This document shows, piece by piece, positions 41,782 to 49,759 of a stretch of DNA of 56,366 nucleotides. The stretch is from Vitreoscilla sp. (lineage in GTDB: Bacteria; Pseudomonadota; Gammaproteobacteria; Burkholderiales; Burkholderiaceae_C). The position numbers and the translations under genes were made by a program. Position 1 is the stretch's first letter. Every line of letters begins with the position of its first letter. Under the pieces are notes generated by a model, which worked only from the letters and a program-made list of their open reading frames with translations, did no database searches and was not told the origin of the DNA. The DNA lies in contig JADMKA010000028.1 in assembly GCA_018780145.1 (NCBI GenBank), forward strand, positions 1-56,366, in the 5' to 3' direction.

Positions 41782-42429
41782 ATGAACCGAACGCTTCGTA
41801 CCGCGGCCCTGCTGGCGGGCCTGTGCGCCACCGGCCTGGCCGGGGCTCAGGACGCCGGCGACAAGCGCGTGGCCCAGGCCCGCGAGGCGGCGCGCCGTGC
41901 CCAGGCCGCGCTGCAACAGGCCCAGCAGGAGCGCGACCAACTGCGCCAGCAGCAGGCCACTGCCACGGCCGAGAAGGAGCAGATCGGCCAACGCCTGACC
42001 CAGGCCGAAGCCCGGGCGCGGGCGGCCACCACGGGCCAGGCGCAGCTGCGTGAGTCGCTGGCTGCGGCGCAGGCGGAACTGGCCCGCGCCCGCGCCGAAC
42101 TGGCCACCGAGCGCCAGGCCCGCGAACAGGCCGAGCAACAGGCCGGCCAGGCCCGCGAGCAGGGGGCGCAGGCACTGTCTGCACAGCGCCAGGTCACCGC
42201 CTCGGTGGTCGCGTTGCTGGAGCGCAGCGTGCAGGCGCTCGCCAAGGCCGAACAGGCCAACCGCAGCTTGCATGGCCTGGGCCTGCAGGCGGTTCAGGCC
42301 TACACCGAGCGCACACCCGAGGCGATGCGTTCACGCAGCGACCCGTTCCTGGCGCTCGGTGCGGTGCGCCTGGAGGACGAGGCAGAGGCCTTGCGCAAGG
42401 AACTGGACGCCCAGCGGGTCGCCCCATGA
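41782..42429 (+). CDS. Periplasmic coiled-coil protein, last gene of the TPS operon
   Basis: 215-residue exported protein. A signal peptide (MNRTLRTAALLAGLCATGLAGA) is followed by about 120 residues of Gln/Ala/Arg/Glu-rich heptads (for example AREAARRAQAALQQAQQERDQL), which should form one long coiled coil, and a C-terminal helical segment with RSDPFLALGAVRLEDEAE. It starts 28 bp after the porin-like gene, preceded by a ggag sequence. It could be a periplasmic scaffold or spacer for the secretion/TonB machinery; no enzymatic motif is seen. Confidence 0.75.
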   Translation: MNRTLRTAALLAGLCATGLAGAQDAGDKRVAQAREAARRAQAALQQAQQERDQLRQQQATATAEKEQIGQRLTQAEARARAATTGQAQLRESLAAAQAELARARAELATERQAREQAEQQAGQAREQGAQALSAQRQVTASVVALLERSVQALAKAEQANRSLHGLGLQAVQAYTERTPEAMRSRSDPFLALGAVRLEDEAEALRKELDAQRVAP

Positions 42430-42556
42430 CCTGAAGCTCGAGCGCGCCTCGGCGTCGTGTGAATTCGTGTCATCTGGTGGTTATGCTGTCCAACGTACAG
42501 ACAGTGCCGTCTCCGGCGGGTAAACAGGTGGGTTCATCCAACCCGAAGGAACTGCC
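42430..42556 (+). other. Gap after the TPS operon; possible promoter only
   Basis: No T-tailed terminator hairpin is visible after the last operon gene. A TATGCT hexamer at 42482-42487 (in tggttatgctg) could be an extended -10 box for the small open frame at 42557. With that frame and the ribE promoter this fills the 345-bp stretch before 42775. Confidence 0.25.
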
Positions 42557-42721
42557 TTGGCCAACAACATTGCCGCCCACCGCCACCGTACCCGCCTGCA
42601 TGTCCTGAGGGACCGGCTTGAACGCGCGCTGCGCGACGAAAAGCGCGGCCTGGCCGGGGCCGCCGAACGGGTCAAGGCCCACAGCACCAAGCGGGCCGAG
42701 TACCGCGCCGCCCACCCCTGA
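42557..42721 (+). CDS. Possible 54-residue basic helical protein (TTG start)
   Basis: TTG start preceded by a good aagga ribosome site 6 bp upstream. The 54 residues (MANNIAAHRHRTRL, then VLRDRLERALRDEKRG, ending KRAEYRAAHP) are basic, helical and lack hydrophobic segments, a coding-like composition rather than random. No family is recognised. Its TTG start and short length keep confidence low. Confidence 0.4.
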   Translation: MANNIAAHRHRTRLHVLRDRLERALRDEKRGLAGAAERVKAHSTKRAEYRAAHP

Positions 42722-42739
42722 AGGCAAGGCAGCCCGGGC

Positions 42740-42745
42740 CATAAT
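42740..42745 (+). promoter_or_regulatory. Possible -10 box of the riboflavin synthase gene
   Basis: CATAAT lies 30 bp before the ATG and matches the sigma-70 -10 consensus at five of six bases. No good -35 box is 17 bp upstream. No FMN riboswitch is present. Confidence 0.3.
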
Positions 42746-42774
42746 CCGGCGCTCGTTCAACTTCCTGGCCGACC

Positions 42775-43485
42775 ATGTTCACCGGCATCGTTCAAGGCGT
42801 GGCGCAGGTCGCCGCCATCACCGACCGGCCGGGCCTGCGCAGCTTCCGGCTGCGGTTCCCGCCTGGGTTCGCTGATGGCCTGGAGATCGGTGCCAGCGTG
42901 TCCTGCGATGGCGTGTGCCTCACGGTGACCGCGCTGCACGGCGGCGACACGGCGGATTTCGACGTGATGCAACAAAGCCTCTCGTTGACCACGCTCGGTG
43001 CGTTGGCGGAAGGCGGCCGCCTGAACGTGGAGCGTGCCGCCAGGGACGGCGCGGAGATCGGCGGCCATCCGCTGTCCGGCCACGTGGACGTGACCGGCAC
43101 GCTGGCCGACATTCGCCAGCCGGAGAACAACCACGTGCTGCGCATTGCGCTGCCACCGCGCTGGATGCGCTATGTCTTTGCCAAGGGCTACATCGCCATC
43201 AATGGCGCCAGCCTCACGGTGGCCGAGGCCGACCGCCAGCAGGGCTGGTTCGAGGTCTGGTTGATCCCCGAGACCCTGCGCATGACGACCTTTGGCGACA
43301 AGCAGCCGGGCGATGCCGTGAACATCGAGATCGAGCGCTCGACCCAGGTCTTCGTGGACACCGTGCGCGACACGCTCGAGGAGCGCCTGGGCCCGCTGCT
43401 GCCTGCCCTGGAGGCGCTGCTGCGCGAGCGCGGCGTCTCGACCGATGAACTGGCGCGGCCGCCGCTGGCGCCTCCGTCGACCTAG
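42775..43485 (+). CDS. ribE: Riboflavin synthase alpha subunit
   Basis: Dismutates two 6,7-dimethyl-8-ribityllumazine molecules to riboflavin. At 236 residues it shows the two-fold lumazine-binding barrel repeat: the first half begins MFTGIVQGVAQV and has CDGVCLTV near residue 45, the second begins near 100 (HPLSGHVDVTGTL) and has AINGASLTVAEAD. The RMTTFGDKQPGDAVNIEI segment follows, with a helical C-terminal extension somewhat longer than in E. coli RibE. It is a lone gene without other rib genes nearby. The last 4 bp overlap the stop of the converging chemotaxis receptor gene. Confidence 0.9.
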   Translation: MFTGIVQGVAQVAAITDRPGLRSFRLRFPPGFADGLEIGASVSCDGVCLTVTALHGGDTADFDVMQQSLSLTTLGALAEGGRLNVERAARDGAEIGGHPLSGHVDVTGTLADIRQPENNHVLRIALPPRWMRYVFAKGYIAINGASLTVAEADRQQGWFEVWLIPETLRMTTFGDKQPGDAVNIEIERSTQVFVDTVRDTLEERLGPLLPALEALLRERGVSTDELARPPLAPPST

Positions 43486-45008
43486 TCGACCTGAAATGCG
43501 CTGACGACCTGGACCAGGTTGGTGGCCTGGGTTCGAAGGCTCTCGGCGGCAGCGCTGGTCTGCTCCACCAGGGCGGCGTTCTGTTGCGTGCCCTGGTCCA
43601 TGCGGGACACGGCCTCGCCCACCTGGCTGACGCCGGCACTCTGCTCGCCGCTGGCCTGGCTGATCTCGTTGATGATGTCCGAGACCCGGCGTATTGCGCC
43701 GACCACCTCGGTCATCGTGCTGCCGGCCTGGTCGACCAGGTGGGTGCCTTGTTCGACCCGGTCCACGCTGGCGCTGATCAGCGACTTGATCTCGCGTGCG
43801 GCCTCGCCGCTGCGTTGAGCGAGTGATCGCACCTCGCCGGCCACCACCGCGAAGCCGCGCCCTTGTTCCCCGGCCCGGGCGGCTTCCACCGCCGCGTTCA
43901 GCGCCAGGATGTTGGTCTGGAAGGCAATGCCGTCGATCACGCCGATGATGTCGACGACCCGCTTGGACGACTCGTTGATGCCCTTCATGGTCTCGACGAC
44001 CTGGTTCACCACCTCGCCGCCCGTCACCGCGATGCTGCTGGCCTGGCTGGCCAGCGTACTGGCCTGGCGCGCGTTGTCGGCGTTCTGGCGCACCGTGGTG
44101 TCCAGCTCTTCCATCGACGACGCTGTCTCCTGCAGGGCCGAGGCCTGCTCCTCGGTACGGCTGGCGAGGTCGCTGTTGCCTTGAGCGATCTGCGCGCTGG
44201 CGGTGGCCACGTTCTCGGCGCGGCTGCGCACGTCACTGACCAACCGGCGCAACTGCCCTTGCATGTCGGCCAGGGCTCGCATCAGCTGAGCTGTTTCGTC
44301 GCGGCCAACGACGAGGATCTCGCGGTTCAGGTGTCCCTGGGCCACCGACTGGGCCACGGCGATGGCATGCCGGAGCGGTTTCACCACGGCGCGGCTGAGC
44401 AACACGCCCAGTGCCAGGCCGCAACCCGTGGCCAGCAGCATCCCGAACAACGCGATGCGGGTGGCGCGGTGACCGTCATCGGCTGCCGCGGCAACCTCGG
44501 CCGCGCTGTTCTCGGCAATCGCCTGGGCGAGCTTGTCCAGCAGGCTCGCGGGCTCACGGTCCATGCCCTTGACGGCGGCGTCACCGGCCGCCGAGTCGGC
44601 GCTGGCGGCCTGGAAGGCCTCGAGGCCCTTTCGGTAGCCGGCGGACATGGTGCGGTGAGCGGTGATGAACTGATCCGCCAGCGCGCGCGCAGCGGGGTCG
44701 GCCAAAGCGTCGCGCAGCGAGGTCGCGCCTTCGGCCACGGACTTTTCCTGCTTCTGGAACGCGGCCCAGTACTTGTCCATCTGCGCGGCGTCCTTGCCGC
44801 GCAGCAGCACGTTCTTCCACTCCTGGACCTGGGTCTTGAACTGGCCCTGGAGATGGTGGACCTGGCGCTCCTGCGCCACCAGCGCCTGCACGTCGTACTC
44901 GAAATGGGTGAGCGAGCGGCCCATCTGCCACAGGCCGATGCCGGCGCTGAACGCGACCAACAACACCGCCAGCGCGAACAGCAGCGGGACTTTGCGATTC
45001 AGATTCAT
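43482..45008 (-). CDS. Methyl-accepting chemotaxis protein
   Basis: 508-residue receptor. Residues 8-28 form the first membrane helix, and a helical periplasmic sensor of about 155 residues follows without a Cache or PAS pattern (probably four-helix bundle). The second helix is near 190-210, with HAMP after it (RAVVKPLRHAIAVAQ). The cytoplasmic signalling tip reads IIGVIDGIAFQTNILALNAAVEAARAGEQGRGFAVVAGEVR, the CheA/CheW-binding hairpin. The C terminus has no CheR pentapeptide. ATG 45008 is chosen because it starts the first helix. No chemotaxis genes flank it, so it is an orphan receptor; the ligand is unknown. Confidence 0.96.
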   Translation of the reverse strand: MNLNRKVPLLFALAVLLVAFSAGIGLWQMGRSLTHFEYDVQALVAQERQVHHLQGQFKTQVQEWKNVLLRGKDAAQMDKYWAAFQKQEKSVAEGATSLRDALADPAARALADQFITAHRTMSAGYRKGLEAFQAASADSAAGDAAVKGMDREPASLLDKLAQAIAENSAAEVAAAADDGHRATRIALFGMLLATGCGLALGVLLSRAVVKPLRHAIAVAQSVAQGHLNREILVVGRDETAQLMRALADMQGQLRRLVSDVRSRAENVATASAQIAQGNSDLASRTEEQASALQETASSMEELDTTVRQNADNARQASTLASQASSIAVTGGEVVNQVVETMKGINESSKRVVDIIGVIDGIAFQTNILALNAAVEAARAGEQGRGFAVVAGEVRSLAQRSGEAAREIKSLISASVDRVEQGTHLVDQAGSTMTEVVGAIRRVSDIINEISQASGEQSAGVSQVGEAVSRMDQGTQQNAALVEQTSAAAESLRTQATNLVQVVSAFQVD

Positions 45009-45243
45009 GGAAAGCCTCAGGGTTTGACACGGCGCCATGGGGGCCGCGGTGTGGGTGGCGCAGCCTTTGGCGTGCCGTGGTTTCCATCTTAAGAACCGTG
45101 GCAGCCGGCAATCGCCGGATTCGCGCTGCTTTGCGCGTCTTCTTCCAGAGAAAAATGGCCGCTGAGGCTCACCCATCCGGGGGAATGACGTCCCGCGGGG
45201 TGCTGGCTACGCTGGCGCCCTTTCGGATGACGGTTCCCCCACG

Positions 45244-46134
45244 ATGACCCCGCCCCTGCTTCGACTCCACCCGCCGCGCCGTGCCCTGGTGGTTGCCCTG
45301 GCCGCCTGGCCCTGCCTGGGCAGGGCCGCGGCGCAGCCGGCCGGCTCGCGCGAGGCGCCGCCGGCCCTGCTGCTGGCCCGTGAAGCCGGTGCCCGCCCGG
45401 ATCCGGCGGGCTACCTCGTCAGCGAGAAGTACGACGGTGTGCGCGCCCTGTGGGATGGGCACCGGTTGCGGTTCCGGGGCGGTGCCACCGTGGCCGCACC
45501 CGGCTGGTTCCTGGCCGGCCTGCCGGCGGGCCAGGCACTGGACGGCGAGCTGTGGCTGGACCGGGGCCGCTTCGACGCACTCTCGTCCCTGGTGCGACGC
45601 GAGCGCCCGGACGACGCCGCCTGGCGCAGCGTGCGCTACATGGTGTTCGAACTGCCCGGCGGCCTGGGCACCTTTGCGCAGCGCAGCGAGCGGTTGCGCA
45701 CGCTGGCGCTGTCGCTGAGTGCGCGCACCTGGGAGCCGGCCGCGCAGCAGACATTGGTTGGCACCGATGCCTTGCGCGACCGGCTGGCCGAGGTGCTGGC
45801 CGCACAAGGCGAGGGGCTGATGCTGCACTGGGCCGCCTCGCCCTACGTCACCGGCCGCAGCGAGTGGCTGCTGAAGCTCAAGCCGGTGCAGGACGCCGAG
45901 GCCGTGGTCGTCGGGCACAGCCCGGGCAAGGGACAGTTCGCCGGGCAGGTGGGGGCGCTGCAGGTGCGCGACGACAACGGCCGCACCTTTCTCGTCGGCA
46001 GCGGCCTGACCGATGCCCAGCGCGCCAGCCCGCCGCCGCTGGGCAGCGTGGTCACCTACACCTGGCGCGGCGAGACGGCCAACGGCCTGCCGCGCTTCCC
46101 GACCCTGTTGCGGCTGCGCGCCCCCGGGCTGTGA
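45244..46134 (+). CDS. Lig E-type exported ATP-dependent DNA ligase
   Basis: Minimal ATP-dependent ligase of 296 residues. An N-terminal signal region (PRRALVVALAAWPCLGRAAAQ, about residues 11-31) predicts export, as in Lig E enzymes. The nucleotidyltransferase motif I is KYDG with adenylated Lys62 in VSEKYDGVRALWDG. Motif III-like DGELWLDRGRF and motif V-like GLMLHW / WLLKLKP follow. The C-terminal OB fold (VVVGHSPGKGQFAGQVGALQV) completes the enzyme. No additional DNA-binding domain is present. It is 25 bp upstream of exonuclease I, suggesting cotranscription and a DNA-uptake or repair link. Confidence 0.88.
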   Translation: MTPPLLRLHPPRRALVVALAAWPCLGRAAAQPAGSREAPPALLLAREAGARPDPAGYLVSEKYDGVRALWDGHRLRFRGGATVAAPGWFLAGLPAGQALDGELWLDRGRFDALSSLVRRERPDDAAWRSVRYMVFELPGGLGTFAQRSERLRTLALSLSARTWEPAAQQTLVGTDALRDRLAEVLAAQGEGLMLHWAASPYVTGRSEWLLKLKPVQDAEAVVVGHSPGKGQFAGQVGALQVRDDNGRTFLVGSGLTDAQRASPPPLGSVVTYTWRGETANGLPRFPTLLRLRAPGL

Positions 46135-46159
46135 GCGTCGCCCGGGTTATCGTGGCGCC

Positions 46160-47593
46160 ATGACCGCCTTCAGCTTCTTCTGGCACGACTACGAAACCTT
46201 CGGCCGGGTGCCGCGCCGCGACCGCCCGGCACAGTTCGCCGGTGTCCGCACCGATGCCGAGCTGAACGAAATCGGTGCGCCGCTGATGCACTTCTGCCAG
46301 CCGGCGCCGGACTACCTGCCCGACCCTGAGAGTTGCCTGCTGACCGGCATCCTGCCGCAGCAGTGCCTGGCCGATGGTGTGCCCGAACCCGAGTTCGCAC
46401 AGGCCATCGAGGCGGCGCTGGCGCTGCCCGGCACCGTGGGCGTCGGCTACAACTCGATCCGCTTCGACGACGAGGTCACGCGCCACCTGTTCTGGCGCAA
46501 CCTGATCGACCCATACGCCCGCGAGTACAAGAACGACTGTGGCCGCTGGGACCTGCTGGACACCGTCCGCTGCATGTACGCCCTGCGCCCCGATGGCCTG
46601 GCGTGGCCGCGCCACGACGACGGCCGGCCATCCTTCAAGCTGGAGCACCTGACGGCCGCCAATGGCCTGGCCCACGAGGCGGCGCACGATGCCCTGTCGG
46701 ATGTGCGCGCCACCATCGCGCTGGCCCGCCTGGTGCGGCAGCACCAGCCCCGGCTGTGGGAGTTCTGCCTCAAGCTGCGCCAGAAGCAGGTGGTGTGGAA
46801 CGAGATCGGCATCGGCCAGCCCTTCCTGCACGTCTCGGGCATGTACTCGCCCGAGCGCGGGTGCCTGGCCGTGGTGTGGCCCCTGGCGCCACACCCCACC
46901 AACAAGAACGAGCTGATCGTCTGGGACCTGGCCGAGGACCCGGCCGAACTGTTCACCTTGAACGCGGCGGCCATCCGCCAGCGCATGTTCACCCGCACCG
47001 ACGAGTTGCCCGAGGGCGTGACGCGCCTGCCGCTCAAGACCATCCACATCAACAAGTCGCCGGTGGTGATCGGCAAGCTGAAAACGCTGACTCCGGCGTT
47101 GGCGGAGCGCTGGGGGATCGACCTGCCGGCCGCCGAGCGCCACGCCCAGGCCTGCGCCCAGGGCGGTGCGCGCATGGCCGGCATCTGGCCGGATGTCTTC
47201 GCGCGCCCGGCGCCAGAGCATGCGCCGGATGTGGACGAAGACCTGTACGGCGGCTTCATCGGCCCGACCGACCGCCAGCGGCTGGACCGCCTGCGCCGGC
47301 TGCCGCCAACCGACGCGGCCTGGTCTCGCGCCAGCTTCGACGACCGCCGGCTGGACGAACTGGTCTTCCGCTACCGCGCCCGCGCCCACCCCGAGGCGCT
47401 CGATGCCGAGGCCCAGGCCCGGTGGGCCCGGCACCGTGCCGGCCGCCTGCACCATGGCGACGGTGGCGCGCAGACGCTGGTGCAGTTCTTCGAGCGGCTC
47501 GACAGCCTGGCCGAAGACGCCGACGAACGCGGCCAGGCCTTGCTGGGCGCGCTGTACGACTACGCCGGGCAGATCGCCCCGCCGCCACCCTGA
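46160..47593 (+). CDS. sbcB: Exodeoxyribonuclease I
   Basis: Processive 3'-5' single-strand DNA exonuclease of 477 residues, the usual ExoI length. The DEDDh exonuclease core has FFWHDYETFGRVP with Asp10 and Glu12, GYNSIRFDDEVTRH, and HDALSDVRATIALA with the catalytic His/Asp. The SH3-like middle (KLRQKQVVWNEIGIGQPFLHV) and helical C terminus (RLDELVFRYRARAHPEAL) match the family. The start ATG follows the Lig E gene by 25 bp. It also acts in mismatch repair and as an antirecombinase. The name is secure. Confidence 0.96.
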   Translation: MTAFSFFWHDYETFGRVPRRDRPAQFAGVRTDAELNEIGAPLMHFCQPAPDYLPDPESCLLTGILPQQCLADGVPEPEFAQAIEAALALPGTVGVGYNSIRFDDEVTRHLFWRNLIDPYAREYKNDCGRWDLLDTVRCMYALRPDGLAWPRHDDGRPSFKLEHLTAANGLAHEAAHDALSDVRATIALARLVRQHQPRLWEFCLKLRQKQVVWNEIGIGQPFLHVSGMYSPERGCLAVVWPLAPHPTNKNELIVWDLAEDPAELFTLNAAAIRQRMFTRTDELPEGVTRLPLKTIHINKSPVVIGKLKTLTPALAERWGIDLPAAERHAQACAQGGARMAGIWPDVFARPAPEHAPDVDEDLYGGFIGPTDRQRLDRLRRLPPTDAAWSRASFDDRRLDELVFRYRARAHPEALDAEAQARWARHRAGRLHHGDGGAQTLVQFFERLDSLAEDADERGQALLGALYDYAGQIAPPPP

Positions 47594-47732
47594 CACCCGT
47601 GCTGACAGATGTTGATGTTGTTGCCGATCTTGGGGAGTGCACGGCGGCCCGACCTGGCATAGCCTGCGCGGGCGCAGTGCCGACCGGGCATTGCCGCCTG
47701 TCCCCGTACATACCATGCTAGAGGAGACCAGT

Positions 47733-48848
47733 GTGCCTACATCCATGCGCTCATCAACCCCATCATCCCGCGGCGTCCTGGGCCGGTGGCTGGCCGCCGC
47801 CGCGCTGGCTGCCGCCAGCCTGAGCAGCCTGGCCGACCCTGTCGGCCTGTCGCAGGACACCCATGCCTACGCCTACCGCAGCGGCCCCAGTGCGGCGGTC
47901 AGGCAGCCGGGCGTGGTCGCCAGCCACGATGTCCGGATCGAGGGCGCCGACTGGCTGCGCCTGCAGTTCGACGGCGTGCAACTGCCGCGCAACGCCCAGC
48001 TGCGCATCACCTCGTTGCAGGATGGTGCCCAACAGCACCTGAACGCCAAGACCCTGGCCCAGTGGCAGAACACCTCGGCCTACTTCAACGGGTCGGCGGT
48101 GCGTGTCGAGCTGCTCGCCACCCGAGCCGGGCAGACGGGCCAGTTCGGCATCGCCAAGGTACTGGCCGGCAAGCCGCAGGAACTGCCGGAGAGCCAGTGC
48201 GGCCCCACCGACGACCGCGTGGCTTCCAACGTGCCAGAGCGGGCGCGCCTGCTCGATGTGGGCTGCACGGCCAACCTGATGACCAAGGGCTGCTTCATCA
48301 CGGCAGGCCACTGCCTGTCCTCGCCGTCGCTGGTCGACGTGGTCGAGTTCAATGTGCCGCTCTCCAACGCGAACGGCAGCCTGAACCACCCCCCACCCAA
48401 GGACCAGTACGTGCCCACGGCCAACCGCCAGTTCAGCAACGGCGGCATCGGCAAGGACTGGGGGGTGTTCACCGTCGCCCCCAACACCGAGACCGGCCTG
48501 ACGCCGCTGCAGGCCCAGGGCGCCGGGCTGAAGCTGTCCAAGACCGTGCCAGCGGTGGGCGACGAGGTTCGCGTACACGGCTACGGCGTGGACTCGGGCA
48601 CGGCCAACCAGACCCAGCAGTTGTCGGTGGGCCCGGTGGACTCCGTCAACGTCGCCTCGACGATCCTGCGCTACCGCGCGGACACCGAAGGCGGCAACAG
48701 CGGCTCGGCGGTGCTGGCCGGCGGCCGGGTGGTGGCGATCCACACCCATGGCGGCTGCACCCAGGGCGGGGGCGCCAACCAGGGCACCCTGTACACCAAC
48801 ACGGCGTTCAAGAAGGCCTTCAGGAACGTTTGTAGCCTGGTGCAATGA
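47733..48848 (+). CDS. Secreted trypsin-like serine protease
   Basis: 371-residue exported protease. The GTG at 47733 is chosen because a gaggag ribosome site lies 6 bp upstream; the in-frame ATG 47745 is an alternative start. The signal segment (GRWLAAAALAAASLSSLADP) ends near residue 35. The N-terminal 140 residues are a beta-rich pro- or accessory domain without recognised family. The catalytic triad is His193 in ITAGHCL, Asp242 in GKDWGVFT and Ser323 in GGNSGSAV, in the order and spacing of chymotrypsin-type enzymes. Cysteines flank the His and Ser regions and may form disulfides. A strong terminator hairpin follows. Confidence 0.9.
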   Translation: MPTSMRSSTPSSRGVLGRWLAAAALAAASLSSLADPVGLSQDTHAYAYRSGPSAAVRQPGVVASHDVRIEGADWLRLQFDGVQLPRNAQLRITSLQDGAQQHLNAKTLAQWQNTSAYFNGSAVRVELLATRAGQTGQFGIAKVLAGKPQELPESQCGPTDDRVASNVPERARLLDVGCTANLMTKGCFITAGHCLSSPSLVDVVEFNVPLSNANGSLNHPPPKDQYVPTANRQFSNGGIGKDWGVFTVAPNTETGLTPLQAQGAGLKLSKTVPAVGDEVRVHGYGVDSGTANQTQQLSVGPVDSVNVASTILRYRADTEGGNSGSAVLAGGRVVAIHTHGGCTQGGGANQGTLYTNTAFKKAFRNVCSLVQ

Positions 48849-48882
48849 GCTGAGGCAGGGCCCCGCGAGGCCTGTTCGAGCC

Positions 48883-48913
48883 GGGGCCCCCTCATGGGGC
48901 CCCTCGTCCTTTC
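48883..48913 (+). terminator. Intrinsic terminator after the serine protease gene
   Basis: Perfect 8-bp stem ggggcccc / ggggcccc (48883-48890 and 48896-48903) with a ctcat loop, then tcgtccttt. It follows the stop by 34 bp and separates the protease from the phasin-like gene. Confidence 0.6.
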
Positions 48914-48980
48914 CGGGCAAGCCCTGAGCCCCGGAGCCGCGTCTGGGCGTAAGGTAGCGGTCCCAACCGAGGAGACCCCC

Positions 48981-49682
48981 ATGCTCAAATCCGGCATCGA
49001 CCAGGACGCGCTGATCGAGATGTTCGCCAACGCCAGCGCCAAGCAGTCGGCTCAGCTTCGCACGGCTGTCGGCGAGGCCACGCTGAAGGCCTTACAGGGC
49101 CGCGAGATGAGCCTGAAGAACATCCGTGGGGTGATCAAGGCCGTCACCCAGGCCGCCAGCGCGGGCGCGATGCAGAACGTGACGCCCAAGGTGGATGTCG
49201 AAGCCATGCTGGACGGCGCGCTGGCCGGCATGGACGACGCGCTGCTGAAGGCGGTCGACGCCAACCGGGTGGCGCTGGAGCGCCTGACCGGGCAGGGCGT
49301 GGATCTGCAAGAAAAGCAGCTGAAGAAGGCGATGGACGACCTGCAGAAGCTCGAGGACACCATGTTCGACACCGTGCGCAAGGCGTCCAGCGGCGCGGGT
49401 GCCGGCCTGTCCGGGCCCTGGGCCGAGGTGCTGGGCAAGATGGAGAAATCCGGCTCGCTCACCGGCGCGCAGGCCACCGCCACCTTCGAGCAGATGACCA
49501 ACCAGATGCAGACGGCTATCCGTGACACCCGTGCCGCCAGCCTCAAGGCAGCACAGACGCTGGCGCAAAGTTATGCCGCGCTGGTCAGCGGGGTGCTGAT
49601 CGGCATGTCCGACGCGCTGCGCACCGGCGGCGCCGAGGGCGCCGCGGCCAAGCCGGCCGCCAAGTCGAGTTCGCGCAAGTAG
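48981..49682 (+). CDS. Phasin-like helical protein (DUF6781-like)
   Basis: 233-residue, all-helical cytoplasmic protein rich in Ala, Lys, Gln and Met with no signal peptide. A gaggag sequence precedes the ATG. Long amphipathic helices (for example ALLKAVDANRVALERLTGQG, then LQEKQLKKAMDDLQKLEDTMF) and an Ala/Lys/Ser-rich tail (AKPAAKSSSRK) are phasin-like. I recall a Burkholderiales family, DUF6781, with this pattern (tentative). Phasins coat polyhydroxyalkanoate granules; here that role is only a guess. Confidence 0.6.
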   Translation: MLKSGIDQDALIEMFANASAKQSAQLRTAVGEATLKALQGREMSLKNIRGVIKAVTQAASAGAMQNVTPKVDVEAMLDGALAGMDDALLKAVDANRVALERLTGQGVDLQEKQLKKAMDDLQKLEDTMFDTVRKASSGAGAGLSGPWAEVLGKMEKSGSLTGAQATATFEQMTNQMQTAIRDTRAASLKAAQTLAQSYAALVSGVLIGMSDALRTGGAEGAAAKPAAKSSSRK

Positions 49683-49712
49683 GCGCAGGCGTCAGCCAGC
49701 CGCCGGCGCACC

Positions 49713-49734
49713 GGCCCGCCTACACTGGCGGGCC
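49713..49734. terminator. Hairpin between phasin-like and FabH-like genes
   Basis: Perfect 8-bp stem ggcccgcc / ggcgggcc with loop tacact, 30 bp after the stop. No T tail. The tacact loop could also be a -10 box for the next gene, 26 bp before its ATG. Confidence 0.4.
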
Positions 49735-49759
49735 GCTCCTCCCTGGAAGTTACGCCACC

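Noticed and set aside
42722-42774. FMN riboswitch before riboflavin synthase
   Set aside because: The gap is only 53 bp to the preceding possible gene and lacks any conserved RFN element pattern.
45009-45243. Sigma-28 flagellar promoter for the chemotaxis receptor
   Set aside because: The best match in the reverse strand lacks correct spacing between a TAAA-like and a GCCGATAA-like box. No other gene or RNA is visible in these 235 bases.
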